DNA from: Vicia villosa
Lineage: Eukaryota; Streptophyta; Magnoliopsida; Fabales; Fabaceae
DNA length: 64,000 nt
Direction of reading: 5' to 3'
Assembly: GCF_029867415.1 (NCBI RefSeq)
Contig: NC_081184.1
Location: 112,489,476-112,553,475, forward strand
The notes beneath the pieces are model-generated. The model worked only from the letters and a program-made list of their open reading frames with translations, did not search any database and was not told the origin of the DNA. The position numbers were made by a program, and so were the translations under genes. Below, piece by piece: positions 53,366-64,000 of the stretch. Position 1 is the first letter of the stretch. Every line of letters begins with the position of its first letter.

Positions 53366-53597
53366 AGCTATATTTTAAACCAGTGTTATTTCACTCCAAA
53401 ACTCCAATATTTTTAACATCAAAATATAATACATCAAAGTAGTGTAATGTAAATGCAATGGTATATAGTACACAAAATCGTCCTTCCATGGTTTATGAAT
53501 TTTAAACACGGAAGCTCATGTAAAAATAAATATATCAACATCAAATGCGATTAAATTAGTATAAAACAAATGTAATGCAAAAGTAAATAAATATACC

Positions 53598-53960
53598 TCT
53601 CCTTCTCAAACGTGCCTAGCAACACGGTCTCTATAGAGATGAAGTAAGGATGTGTCATATGAACTTTTTGGATAACTGTCTATAGGGCATCCACATCAGC
53701 AGCGGGTTCCTCCTGATTGGTTTCATAAGCTTTAAGGACTTCAAGAGCTTCATAAGCTTGGGAGATGTGGTCTAGTGAAGTAGATGCCTGAGACAGATGA
53801 TTTTAGGAAGTATATGGTTGTGAACCTCGACTTTGTGATGTAAACGCTTTCCCATTAAAAGAGGTAGCATCGACTCGTGACATCGTGGGCTTGGGCATAT
53901 ATGGACCTCTCACATCGTACAGATGTGTGAATGGAGTGAGTGGAATGACCTAGGATTGAA
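53598..53960 (-). pseudogene. Unidentified coding relic
   Basis: One minus-strand frame of about 120 codons reads VIPLTPFTHLYDVRGPYMPK, then SRVDATSFNGKAF, HLSQASTSLDHISQAYEALE and HPYFISIETVLLGTFEKER, with stops TAA after QPYTS and TAG after DVDAL. Composition and continuity look protein-like, but I do not recognise the family. It may be the C-terminal end of a transposon protein, given the repeats around it. Confidence 0.45.
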
Positions 53961-54789
53961 TGAAATGAAGTAGAAATAGTGTTGATCCTTGAAAAAAATT
54001 GTTCACTTGCTCAAATGGGGTTTTAGTGAGTTTGTAGCAAATGAAGAAGGAAGGGGGAAAGGTCTGGCGCAGGTATATGAATTAAACGTGTTCGGAGATG
54101 CATCACCGTATAATTCACTAAATTTTGAATTAAAAATTATTATAGAGAGACATCTTCGAACTTACCCTAATATTGATACGGAAATACATCTCTAGACTAA
54201 ATTTTAGCAAAATAAGGATCGTTCACCACTTTGCGCTGAAGAGTGTGTAAAAATAATGCGTTCGAAAATGAATTTACAAATTCTAAAGACAACTATAACT
54301 TTTTACTATGATATGAAAACACTTTATAAGGTGAAGAGAATACTCCCCGAATTTTAATGAGAAACTATTCTTATTACTAATTTTGAAATATATATATAAT
54401 ATTATCAGTATTTTGAAAATATTTGATGTTTTGCAATGAATGTCTTTCCTTTATTATTAGCAACAAAAATATTTTAATATAAAATATGACAAAAATTTCA
54501 TTCTCCTTTACTCTAACTTTTTTTTTTTACAGTTTCACATCACCTAATACATTAAATAATATTATAAATTTTATAAAAATACATCTAATAAGATAAATTT
54601 AATTGTGATCAAAAGTATCACATGTGTATTGATGTGTTGGTTGCTATACTGGAAACAATATATTGAGTTGCATTCAATTCTGCCAAAAAAAATTAAATCA
54701 GTTAAGTTTAGTCAAGATAAATTCATTTGAATTATTAATTTTTCAATATCAAGTTATAAAAAGTTTGCGTTCTATTGTGTGTCAATAGA
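53961..54789. other. No gene seen
   Basis: Contains further copies of the TCCGTAG-type motif and AT-rich DNA. The frame 53989-54195 has no motif. Confidence 0.35.
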
Positions 54790-55755
54790 TAAGTATGAGA
54801 TTTCAAATGAAGCATTGAAGGCTTTGTGGAAGACTAACATGCCATCAAAAGTCTAAATCTTTATATAGAGGTTGTTACTGAACCGCAAGAACTACATCCG
54901 ATGCTTATCTGTCTGTCATTCAGCTTTGGTGCGGTTATTTTCGTATCAGTTTTTGACAGGAGGCTGATTTGAAAGTTGTTTCTTATTTGGTTATCTTGGG
55001 TGTTATCTTGTATTGAATCTAAGTGTTGTGTTAAATCTAAGTGTTTCTAGTATTTGTAGTTTTGGGGCAGTTTTCTTTATAGTGAGAAGGAGTTTGTTAA
55101 TATGCAGGTAGAAGGTGTATTTGGGAGGTGGTTTGCAGGTAGAAGGTGTATTTGGGAGGTGGTTGTTTTTGGTGTTGATAAGGGCCAGTTTGTTTGAGCT
55201 TTAAAAAAATGGATTTTTTCTTTGTATTTTTTAAAATAGATTTTCTAAAACCGTTTTTCAAAATATTACACGTTTTTTTATATTCGTTTTTTCTAAAATG
55301 AAACACTTAATTCGACATCCTATAACATAAACATACATAATTGAAGACCAAAACTAAGTCAAAATCATAATTTTTTTAAAAAGTTGAATTTCGAAAATGA
55401 TTTTTATGAAAATCTATTTGAAATAGCTTCAAAATTAAGTGATTTTTTGAAATTTCGATATCCAATTTTTTTTGCCATAAATAGATGAAATACCTAAAAT
55501 CACATTTTAAGAATAACTATTCAAACAAAATTTTCATTTGAAGCTTTTATAAAAAAATTCTTTGTAAAATTTTTTTTCACAAAATTTGGTAACACTATAG
55601 AAATCATTTTTAAAAAAAACCAAAACAAATGGGCCCTTTACCTCTTCTGTTGCAGAAATACTGCTGTAATGACTCTGGTTTCTCCTAGCATGCCTTGTGC
55701 TAGTGAGTTCCTCTTCTATTTTATTTTATTTTGCTTCTTAAAAAATAAAAACTAT
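54790..55755 (+). mobile_element. LINE relic, zinc-binding C-terminal part and 3' UTR
   Basis: EALKALWKTNMPSKV and RLLLNR near 54805-54890 match the zf-RVT region of plant LINE proteins (LWKxxxPSKVxxFxWRLLLNRLPT). Stops interrupt it. The part 55640-55750 (CCTAGCATGCCTTGTGCTAG, then a T-rich and A-rich tail) resembles a LINE 3' UTR. A 31-bp duplication lies at 55103-55164 and a foldback element splits the relic. Confidence 0.55.
55180..55639. mobile_element. Foldback element with GGGCC ends
   Basis: Ends AAGGGCCAGTTTGTTTGAG and, inverted, AAAGGGCCCATTTGTTTTGG. AT-rich inside, no ORF. No target duplication was identified, so the class is uncertain (hAT-like ends). Confidence 0.5.
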
Positions 55756-57360
55756 ACTATAAAAGAGGAATTTTGGAAGGATAACACATGTTGACTTTTT
55801 GCTTTAAAGTATATAAATACTTTAAATCTGACATGGATGGTTATGGAGAATAATAATAAAGGAATTTAATCTTCTCTGAAATCTCTGGCAAAATTCTTTT
55901 GTCCTTAAAATTTTTGGAGATTCATTTTCGAAACCAAATTCATAATTTTTTGTGTCTTCGAAAATGTATATCCGAAATAATCTAATTTTTAGTATTGAGA
56001 TTTTTTCAGTTATGCATATCGGAATAATCTAATATTTATTAAAAAATTAAAATCAAACTGAATCAATACAATTAATAATATAATTAATTGTATTAATCAA
56101 AATATATAATTAAATATATACCTTTATAATCAAGATATAATAATAATATTAATTTATTAAATATTTAAATCAACATATTATTTTCATATAAAATTAATTT
56201 AAAAAATTAATATAAATTAAAAATTATAATATTAACAGGAGAATATTTTTAACATGATAATTTAATTAATTATAATGTATAATGTTGTAGTCATTTAAAA
56301 AATAATTAATTTTATAATTTAAAAAAATTTGTGACAAATAAATTATTACAAAATTAAAATTTAATTTAATCTCTTTATTCTTTATTTATAATAATTTGTA
56401 TTTAAGTTAATCTTTATTAATAATAACTCATTTTAATTATATTATAACTATATCATAAATCAATATTTTCTTAAAATAAAATAAAAAAATATCTGAGTTA
56501 ATCAATATTTTAAATTTCTTAATTTTTTTTTTGTTTTTTGGATATGCATATTCGAAAAAAAATCTAACATTTTAAATCTAACATTTAAATAAAAAAACAT
56601 TTGAATAAATGTGCATTCTGATATACATATTCGAAATATTTTAAAATATAAAAAAAATGATATCCGAAATATATTTTATTATTCGATAATAATATGTCTC
56701 CTTTAGTTGATCCAAGGTAAAAAGAAGCGTGTATTTTCTCCAACAAACGATGATAAACAGAAAAGTATATGGTGAAATTTCAAAGGTAAAGTATAGTCAT
56801 ATTTCAAATTTTTGGATGAAAAATAACATAATATATAGATTCAGAATTTTGGCCAAAATGAACATAGTATACAAAAGTCTCCAACATAAATAGGATGAAA
56901 AAAAAGGCCAAAAGCATAATACCCTTATTTCTTCCATGAAGCAATACTTGTTTTAGCTTTTCTTAAGTTGGTTGGTGCCTTAGTAGGCATCGACACGTAT
57001 TTGACTTGAATGGTAATATATATCATCTCATTTTATGCTTTTAAAAAAAATATATATATCATCTCATTTTTTTGGCAAACAAATTATATGAGAATAAAAT
57101 TTTAATTTTAATTCTTTAGATGAAATATAACACAAAATGAATTTAATTTGTTATTAAGAAATGTCAAATAATTTAAAACAAATAATAGCTATAAATTATA
57201 TAAACATATCCAAAGTTTTGAAAGAGCAAAACATGTTTTGCGTCTGGCGATTTTTTTATGGTTCATATTGAGGTTTTTTTTTTTTGCCCTAAAGATAAAC
57301 GGCTGTCATTTGTTTGCATGTGCGCTGTCGTGTGTTTGAGCAATCACTCCAAATGACAAC
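55756..57360. other. AT-rich intergenic DNA
   Basis: No gene was found. Several ATATCCGAA/TTCGAATATGCAT-type words occur at 55960-56680. Confidence 0.4.
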
Positions 57361-57371
57361 ATTCATAAACA

Positions 57372-57880
57372 TTAGGGTCTGTTTAATTCAATAGAAGGGA
57401 GGGGAGAGATTTTTATCAAGGGGAGGAGAGGTGAAGTGAAGGGAAGGGAGGGAAATGATTTTAATTACATATGTGTTTGGTTTAAAATATGAAGGGGGAG
57501 TGGAGGAGAGGAATTTTATTTACAAATATGTTTGGTTCACAAGGGGATGAGATATTTTGAAACTAATTTACATTTTTAACCTTGTAATTTTATCATAAGA
57601 TTCACGATATTTACCATTTGTAATTTAAATACAAATTCATTGAGGAAATATAAGTATTTAATTCGATAACATAAAAAAAATTATAAAAACATAATAGTTA
57701 TAATATATAATTTTAAAAAATATTATCGGATACAATAAAATCTAACAAAATTATCTTAAAAAAATATTACAATAATTAAAAAGTAACATAAAAAATATTT
57801 TAATTATAATTATAATAAGGGTAAATATGTAAATTTAATTATAATTAAAATGGAGCACCTCCCTTCCCCTCTGAATCCCC
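57372..57880. repeat. Possible MITE with GGGTCTGTTTAATTC end
   Basis: The left end TAGGGTCTGTTTAATTCA and purine-rich GGGAGGGGAGAG blocks resemble a common plant MITE type, with a pyrimidine-rich inverted counterpart (CTCCCTTCCCCTCTGAATCC) at 57857-57876. The right terminus is missing. Confidence 0.35.
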
Positions 57881-57949
57881 CCAACTCCAAAACAACAAAA
57901 AACATTTGCTTAAGTGCTTTCCAATGTCTGCAACATACTGATATCTCAG

Positions 57950-58980
57950 CTCCTCCAATAGTGTGTGAAAGGTGATAGATTGACTATATTTATCCTTAAG
58001 AAGGAATACTTGGCAGGAGTTGAAGCCTGTAAACACAACTTACATGAAAGGATTGTATCACCTAAGGGTTCCACAATCTTAACTGTAGTTGCCTTGGAGA
58101 GGGATGTTCCATTGGTGCTCCCAACTCTCCCAGACTCCCCAATAATGCTTTCTATGAATTCCCGTTCTCATCGATAGGGGATGTTCCTACAGTTAGGCTA
58201 GTCACTTCATGGAACATGGAGCCTGTTTACTTAAAACATTTTTCATTGACGGGGGACTTCAATCCCAACTTGCAGAAGGAGACGACATCGCAAGTTTAGG
58301 TTCGTTTTTATGTTTTGGCACAAGAGTATTAAATGCCAACGATTCTATTTGCAATTGCTAGTAGTATATGGAACTCTAAGAAGAACATGGCTACCCAAGT
58401 TTTGGTTCGTTTCTATGGCTTGACACAAGAGTATCATAGGCCAAAGATTCTATTTGTAGTCACTAGTAATATATGCACTCAATTTTTTAGTTTCCCCTCT
58501 TCTTTGAACTAAATCTGACCACAGTCATATCTTCTTAGAGTTCCACATATCTAATGCAAAACACATAGCCCAGTTTAAGTTTCTCGAATGTTGTCCCTCC
58601 ATGATACATACAAACAGTTAATTTTAGACACACGGAGCATTAACATGGTTGGTTGTCCCATGTTTATCGCGTCATCTAAGCTTAAGTTATTGAAAATCAA
58701 AATTTGGAACAAAGAGGGTTTTGGGGAATGTGCATGAATATGTTAAAGAGGTTAAGCTCGAATTACAAATTATCCAATATCAACTTCAAACTATTGGTTA
58801 TAGTGATGCTCTGAGTTGCCTAAAGAATAAAGCACAAGTAAAGCTAAATGATTCATTGAATAGGCAGAATTAGGTTTGGGAAGAGAATACAAAGGTGAAT
58901 TGCCATTATCATGGTAACAGCTACGAGGTATTTTCATAGAATTTCTAAAACCAAACACTTAACCATGGTATCATTGGGCT
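57950..58980 (+). pseudogene. LINE relic: DUF4283-like domain and pre-RT region
   Basis: Decayed frames read EYLAGVEACKHNLHERIVSP and TILTVVALE (DUF4283-type N-terminal domain of plant LINE ORFs), then QVLVRFYGLTQEYHRPKILF, and later KIWNKEGFGE and LELQIIQYQLQTIGYSDALS (segment before the reverse transcriptase). The VRFYxLxQEY segment appears twice. The endonuclease is missing and stops are many. Confidence 0.65.
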
Positions 58981-59281
58981 TGATACTTGGATCTCACTCG
59001 TAATTGGCCTTTGATCGACCCAAAAAAATATAAATATATAGATATAACTTCGAGAGAAGGCCACGTAAGTTCACGTAAAGTCTAGAGAAATTAACATACG
59101 ATCAAATACATATGCCTTAAACAGGTAAAAAGAACAACACCATATATATTCCATTTCACTAACGTTTTACGGTGTAAGATGTTACATTAAAAAAGGGAAG
59201 GTAATTCCTAAGAGAGTCGGTATTCCTATCTTTGAGCATATATTCCGACCATACTCGGTCCTTGGAAATACACAGATGAGA
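58981..59281. other. No gene seen
   Basis: AT-rich sequence without motif. Confidence 0.35.
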
Positions 59282-59960
59282 TTAAAAATGATCTACAAGT
59301 TGCAAGGCATTCTCAAATGACTCTGAAACAACCACAATACTAGTCGCGGGTGATTCATTTAAACTATGAGCCAAGGAGGCATTCTTAAGAAGCAAATTTT
59401 CTGGGTCTCTCTGAGCGGTAAAAAGGGACGCTTGTGTAGCAGATAAAGTAGCTCGTGCATAAGCCACACCTTTATCATTTCTCACTTCACCCCTCACCAA
59501 AAGGGTTAATTAATCGACTAACGAGCCCGAGAGATTTAGGGAACTTAAGGAATCACTTACCTTGGTAAGAGAAATAAAAGCTTTCTATATTTCTTGCAGG
59601 TACGTATCCTGCTGGAGAGTTAGGCTATAAATACTTTCTTCTACCTATCTTTTCTCCTTGCACCGTTGTTCAGACATTAAGGCATCCCAACGACCAGCCC
59701 CACCAATGTCTAGAAAGGCATAGGCACTTTAGGTATAGTACGCTAGATTTGATAGTTTCTCCTCAAGAGCCTCACCGGTCAAGTTGTCCAGATAAGAACA
59801 ATCTTCTTCCAAGGTAGATTCTCGATGTTCTTTCAGAGTGCGTGGACCCGTTCTCGCCAACCGCGCAAGAGCCACAGGACCCGATGTAGTCATTGATTGC
59901 TAGGGATCTTTTAGAACACCTTTTCCAAACCTTGAAGGGAAGGAGAATCAACCAAATTTG
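59282..59960 (-). pseudogene. Retroelement-like coding relic, unidentified
   Basis: On the minus strand NDKGVAYARATLSATQASLF and RDPENLLLKNASLAHSLNES form one open piece (59282-59500). Further upstream pieces read GPRTLKEHRESTLEEDCS and LDNLTGEALEEKLSNLAYYT with stops and frame changes. The helical, charged composition suggests a gag or similar protein. No family is assigned. Confidence 0.4.
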
Positions 59961-60119
59961 AAGTATTGGAAGGGCCCATAACAATACTGGTCTTCTCACT
60001 TTTTTGATGTACTGATCTTCTCACTTTTTTATGCAGGTTTTTGTATGATAAATTTGGTGAAAATGCTGGATTATTGCTGCATGGTTTTTGTTGTTTTTTA
60101 CAGGGCATGGGATGAAGAT

Positions 60120-60560
60120 GTATCATGATGATAATTGTTCTGGACTAGCCCAAGTGTCCCACTTGGCCCAACCCACTCTTGGCGTAAACCGGCCCAATAA
60201 GCATTGGCCCAACTCACGAGAGCCAAGAGGATAGACATCTCCCATTTATTCCGAGCATGATTGGAGATTAGTCGGGCATGCTGGGACGTCGTCCCCGGCA
60301 ACGACTAGTATCCGGGCACGACTAGTCAATACCTAGTCAACGGTCCCCTTTATTTAGGGCCGGAAGTCACACTTAAGCCCACAAATATAGCGTGGCCCAA
60401 TCTTCACGAGGGAATACATTATAAATAGCCCTCTACCTCTAGAGGGAAAGGTAATCAAAAACTTCACCCAAAATCTCATATTTTCTGTTGTACCTTGTTG
60501 TTCACTTACTTACTTTGGCATCAGAGTACCTTGCAGGTGCAACCCCCTTTTTTCTCTCAA
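60120..60560 (+). repeat. LTR-type promoter and leader
   Basis: A GC-richer block ending in a TATA box (ATTATAAATAGCC near 60420), a leader and TTTGGCATCAGAGTACCTTG (60518-60537), a phrase seen at the R/U5 junction or primer site of plant retroelements. The motif GACTAGT occurs three times near 60300-60335. Ends are undefined. Confidence 0.45.
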
Positions 60561-61202
60561 CTATCACCGAAGATCAAGCCTACTGTTGCTGGCCACCTGT
60601 TCTGCTCAACGAGAACAATAACAATGAACATGGCTAGAAGACCTGCCCATGAAGAAATCATATGGGGCCCCTTTCTTCTTTTTTCTTTTTAATTGATACA
60701 GTAACTATATCATCTATTCTATTTTTGTTTTTGTTTTTTTAGTGATATGGAAAATAAACTAAAAAGGATTTGTTTATAATTAATAACAACACTATTTAAA
60801 ATAAACTTAATTATTAATTAAATACAAATCTTAATCAATAATCAAATTTCTCATTTAATTATTAATAAAAAATCATATTTAATTAACAATTGACTAAAAA
60901 TAAAAAAAAGGAATTTAAAAGGTGAAAAGATGCAAATGTGCAAAAAAATGTCAATATAATGCAAATATGACCAAGATGACTTTGATGTAAAAAACCTATT
61001 CAATTACTAGTTTCTTATGCAAAGCCAAAGGTGCAAAAATAATTACTAATTCGAGATGCGAATGAAACAACATAAAGCATAAATAATCAAAAGGAAAGTC
61101 AACACACATTCTTTGGATACGAATGATGCATGTGATTCATGATGCATTGTGATAAACTCACGACTATATGAAACGGGTAAGGGGCAAAAATTAGGGTATG
61201 AC
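60561..61202 (-). repeat. Tat/Ogre-type LTR start, minus strand
   Basis: On the minus strand the sequence begins TGTCATACCCTAATTTTTGC at 61204, closely like the start of the solo LTR (TGTTATACCCCAAAATTTGC at 27312). The body is AT-rich and the other end is not defined. Confidence 0.5.
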
Positions 61203-61265
61203 ACCTAGCACAAGGAATGTTTGTGGTACGCATACTAGTACAATATTCCTTGTGCTAGGTGTCAT
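61198..61265. repeat. Perfect 21-bp inverted repeat, 26-nt loop
   Basis: Arms 61198-61218 and 61245-61265, core GACACCTAGCACAAGGAAT. The left arm overlaps the Tat/Ogre LTR start. Could be TE ends or a small hairpin. Confidence 0.85.
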
Positions 61266-61379
61266 ATAAGGGTGAAATTTGTTTATAATATGGAACGAAG
61301 GGAGTATTATCCTAGCGCGCTGTAGACAGATCCCAAAATACGTAATAGTAAAGGTAGCTAATCATATTCCCTCCAATAC

Positions 61380-61870
61380 AAAAAAAACCAAAATTTGTGA
61401 ACAGAAAAAAAAAAACAATTAATACCTTCTCAACAAAAATAGAAGTACCCTACCAAAAATCACATTATTAACCGCTCAAACTTGTGACAAAACCATACCA
61501 AAAACCTAGAGCATCCTAAGTCCTAACAACAAGACTCTCTCTGAATTCAACATCGACCAATCAACCCAACATTAACAAATGCAACATATATTAGAATAAG
61601 ATTCAGCGATTCATTGATCCAACAATCCGCATTAGGACAATCAAACAACTCCTAAGCATCCCAACGGGTTGACAATCCATTGATCAATAATTAAACCCTA
61701 ATAACTTACTTTTAATCCAATTCCACGAGGATAATTGAGCATCTTCAAGTTAAGAGCCCATCGTCTCAATCTAATTTTTAAAAATCTTCTCGTTGCGTCT
61801 TTTCCAAATTGTCCAAATACAAATCTTATTGAGTTGGTCAACACTACATAACTAATTTTTTTAAAGTTTA
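61380..61870 (-). pseudogene. LINE C-terminal relic, minus strand
   Basis: On the minus strand CIWTIWKRRNEKIFKN (near 61790-61840) followed by SSWNWIKSKLLGFN matches the C-terminal segment of plant non-LTR retrotransposon proteins. Stops interrupt it. Confidence 0.6.
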
Positions 61871-62225
61871 TACAACTCTATACAACCTAAATATTTGTTC
61901 ATCATCAGCATTTTTATTTATTACAAATTAAAATTTCCCTATAAGATACGCAATCTAAAACGAAAAATATTTTGACATACTCAAGTATAATTAAATTAAA
62001 TAAATTAAATTAAATGATGTGACTAAATTATTTTTTATAACTTCTTTCGTACATATGCCAAAATATTTTTGATTGGGATTCTTATGGTAAGAATTGTTCA
62101 TGTTATATAGTTAAGTTAAGAATTGAAAGAAAAACAAGATAGAAATCCTAAGGCAAGAAAGAATATCCTTAAACAAATACAATAAAAAAAGCATAAAAAA
62201 GTAAAACTCAAAACAAAGAATAGCC
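61871..62225. other. Promoter-proximal region of the kinase gene
   Basis: AT-rich DNA without other genes. The TE-derived sequence ends about 440 bp before the kinase ATG. Confidence 0.4.
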
Positions 62226-62233
62226 TATAAATA
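62226..62233 (+). promoter_or_regulatory. TATA box of the kinase gene
   Basis: TATAAATA, 81 bp before the ATG at 62314. Expected start near 62258; the leader would be short and CT-rich (ccttccaccttcattctctc). Confidence 0.65.
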
Positions 62234-62313
62234 ACCATATACCAACCAGCAAAACCGTATTTCTTCCAAATCCTTCCACCTTCATTCTCTCCTCTCCTTC
62301 CATTAAAACCAAA

Positions 62314-63618
62314 ATGGATTCAGCTCCACCATTGTTGGAGCTAGACCTTGACAACCTTAAAGCCCTCAAAATCCTAGGCAAAGGTGCCATGGGCACTGTC
62401 TTCCTCGTCCGCCACCCCACAATCACAACCACCAACACCACCAACAGCAACAACAACAACAACCTCTTCGCTCTCAAAGTCGTGGACAAAACCTCCATGC
62501 ATGCAAAACTCGACGCAGAACGCCGTGCCCGTTGGGAAATCCAGGTTCTCTCAGCGCTCTCCCACCCTTTTCTCCCTTCCATTCTCGGCATATATGAATC
62601 GCCACAGTTTCTTGCATGGGCCTTACCTTATTGTCCAGGGGGTGATCTCAATGTCCTCCGTTACCACCAAAACGACCGCGTTTTCTCTCCTACCGTTATT
62701 CGATTCTACCTTGCTGAAATAATATGCGCTCTCGACCACCTTCATTCCATGGGCATCGCTTACCGTGACTTAAAACCCGAAAATGTCCTTATCCAACGCT
62801 CCGGGCACGTCACCCTCACCGATTTTGACCTCTCCCGAAAACTCAAACACAAAACCGTTAACAACATTGTTTCTGCAATGTCTTTGCCTGACAAAAAGGC
62901 TCAAGAAGCTTCCAGAAAACACCGACGCAACTTCTCTCGCTGGATCCAGCTTCTTCCTAAAGAATCCTCTCAATATTATCAGAACGGTTTGAGTTTAAGT
63001 TTGAGTTTGAAGAAGACAATGTCAGCAAGAGTTAGCCCGGTGAGTCGACGGAAACAAAGCTTCTCAAACGGCGAACGGTCCAACTCGTTCGTTGGGACCG
63101 AGGAATATGTCTCGCCGGAGGTTGTTCATGGTGATGGACACGAGTTTGCTGTGGATTGGTGGGCGCTTGGGATTCTAACATACGAGATGCTATATGGCAG
63201 GACGCCTTTCAAGGGAAAGAATCGGAAGGAAACGTTTAGGAATGTGCTTACGAAGTCGCCGGAGTTCGTTGGGAAAAGGACGGAGTTGACGAATTTGATA
63301 GAGAGGTTGTTAGAGAAGGATCCTATGAAGAGATTGGGTTATTCGCGTGGTGCTATTGAGGTCAAACAACATGGGTTCTTTAGAGGGGTTAATTGGGAAA
63401 TGTTGACGAAGGTGGTGCGTCCTCCATTCATTCCGGGTAGAGATGACATTAACGGAGAACTACCATCGGGGAAATTTTCCGATGGAAATGGCAGTGTGAA
63501 TATAAAAGATTATTTTCAACGGTTGAAATCATCGTCGCTAATGCCTCACGCGCCTTTGCCGTTACCGTCGCCGCCTTGTTATAGGTTTAGAAAAAATGTT
63601 TCGCTAACGGCATTCTAA
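62314..63618 (+). CDS. AGC (AGCVIII/AGC2-type) Ser/Thr protein kinase, UCN-like
   Basis: 434 aa, one exon, ATG in good context (CCAAAATGGAT). Kinase motifs: Gly loop GKGAMGTVF (22-30), ATP lysine in LFALKVVDK (K55), catalytic YRDLKPEN (150-157), metal site DFD (170-172) in place of DFG, a plant AGCVIII hallmark, and GTEEYVSPE (261-269). An insertion of about 85 residues, Ser/Lys/Arg-rich, separates DFD from the activation segment; such inserts often direct localisation. A (N/T)-rich stretch (about 37-50) lies after the Gly loop. The C-terminus has a short Pro-rich tail ending SLTAF; a PDK1-docking FxxF is not evident. By architecture it resembles the AGC2 group (OXI1, UCN/UCNL); I favour UCN/UCNL, without sequence search. 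Probably cytosolic or nuclear signalling. Confidence 0.88.
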   Translation: MDSAPPLLELDLDNLKALKILGKGAMGTVFLVRHPTITTTNTTNSNNNNNLFALKVVDKTSMHAKLDAERRARWEIQVLSALSHPFLPSILGIYESPQFLAWALPYCPGGDLNVLRYHQNDRVFSPTVIRFYLAEIICALDHLHSMGIAYRDLKPENVLIQRSGHVTLTDFDLSRKLKHKTVNNIVSAMSLPDKKAQEASRKHRRNFSRWIQLLPKESSQYYQNGLSLSLSLKKTMSARVSPVSRRKQSFSNGERSNSFVGTEEYVSPEVVHGDGHEFAVDWWALGILTYEMLYGRTPFKGKNRKETFRNVLTKSPEFVGKRTELTNLIERLLEKDPMKRLGYSRGAIEVKQHGFFRGVNWEMLTKVVRPPFIPGRDDINGELPSGKFSDGNGSVNIKDYFQRLKSSSLMPHAPLPLPSPPCYRFRKNVSLTAF

Positions 63619-64000
63619 ACCACGTGTGTGTGCTTCGTTGCATGTGTAAGAGTTAGTTTTTTTAACATTTTTATTGTAATTGTAATATCTGTGAACAGAA
63701 GTTGAATAACTGTAGATCGTGAAGAATGAGATAGCATAACTAGTTTGGTTTGAACTATGACAATATCATGTGTAATCAAGGTTTGCAGATGTAGATTGAC
63801 ATAGTTGGATCTTTGGTTAAAATATTTATTAATCTTAGATCAGTTGACTATAGATAAAAATTGAGTTTAAGTTGCTCTATTTCATTAGAATTGAAAGGTA
63901 ACATTGTGAAAATATTTGGGGATATACATATACATATAAATATATTATATTTTTTAACTTTTCTTCCTTTTTACCTTTTTACAAGTATATATGTCTTGGG
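63619..64000 (+). other. 3' region of the kinase gene
   Basis: Contains TTGTAATTGTAATATCTGTG-type U-rich signals near 63675-63695 and GAATAAC near 63703, plausible for 3'-end formation. No further gene up to the window end. Confidence 0.4.

Noticed and set aside
62208..62591. 127-aa minus-strand frame over the kinase start
   Set aside because: Antisense of the kinase coding sequence.
1..64000. tRNA genes
   Set aside because: Only short tRNA-Met-, Asp- and Arg-complementary primer sites were seen; no complete cloverleaf was recognised by eye.

Overview
The window looks like repeat-dense nuclear DNA of a large-genome legume, most likely of the pea/vetch/faba bean tribe (Fabeae). The base is AT-rich. 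It carries Maximus/SIRE-type Ty1/copia elements, long Tat/Ogre-type Ty3/gypsy LTRs, a Cassandra-type LTR with a 5S-rRNA-like core, LINE relics and several MITEs. Only one ordinary gene is visible: a single-exon AGC-type protein kinase at 62314-63618 (+).

Layout, left to right. Positions 1-378 and 9570-12513 belong to one Tat/Ogre-type element (LTR, then a tRNA-Arg-type primer site at 12041-12059). A nearly pristine Maximus/SIRE copia element, called A here (379-9569, +, 5-bp target duplication CATAT), sits inside its LTR. A 100-N gap lies at 12514-12613. A non-autonomous Athila-like Ty3 element, D (12635-18268, -, duplication AGGGG), is inserted in a Cassandra-like LTR (12614-12634 and 18274-18617). 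Next come copia LTR relics, a Ty3 RNase H relic and a minus-strand SIRE-type LTR with six 66-bp leader repeats.

From about 21.3 to 46.4 kb lies an old, broken SIRE element, C (+). Its gag is split by a CACTA-like transposon (21640-24508, duplication AAA), which itself contains a hAT-like MITE (22934-23472). Its integrase is split by a second Maximus/SIRE element, B (25590-42100, -, duplication GTAGA). B in turn contains a Tat/Ogre-type solo LTR (27312-32020, duplication CAAGA) and a Mutator-type MITE (35420-35713). B keeps a long envelope-like third ORF region that A has lost except for a 45-codon remnant.

From 46.4 to 62.2 kb the DNA is AT-rich and contains a Stowaway MITE, a second 294-bp Mutator-type MITE, tandem duplications, several LINE fragments and one unidentified pseudogene fragment. 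The kinase gene closes the window.

Points that most deserve a second look: a 55-codon two-membrane-segment ORF just downstream of the TATA box in the Ogre-type solo LTR; repeated primer-tRNA-like motifs (GCTCTGATAC) near the 3' ends of both Maximus/SIRE elements; hairpin repeats of variable copy number in the LTR leaders; and a gag/pol overlap requiring a +1 shift in both elements. All homology statements come from recognising motifs by eye. No database search or alignment software was used.
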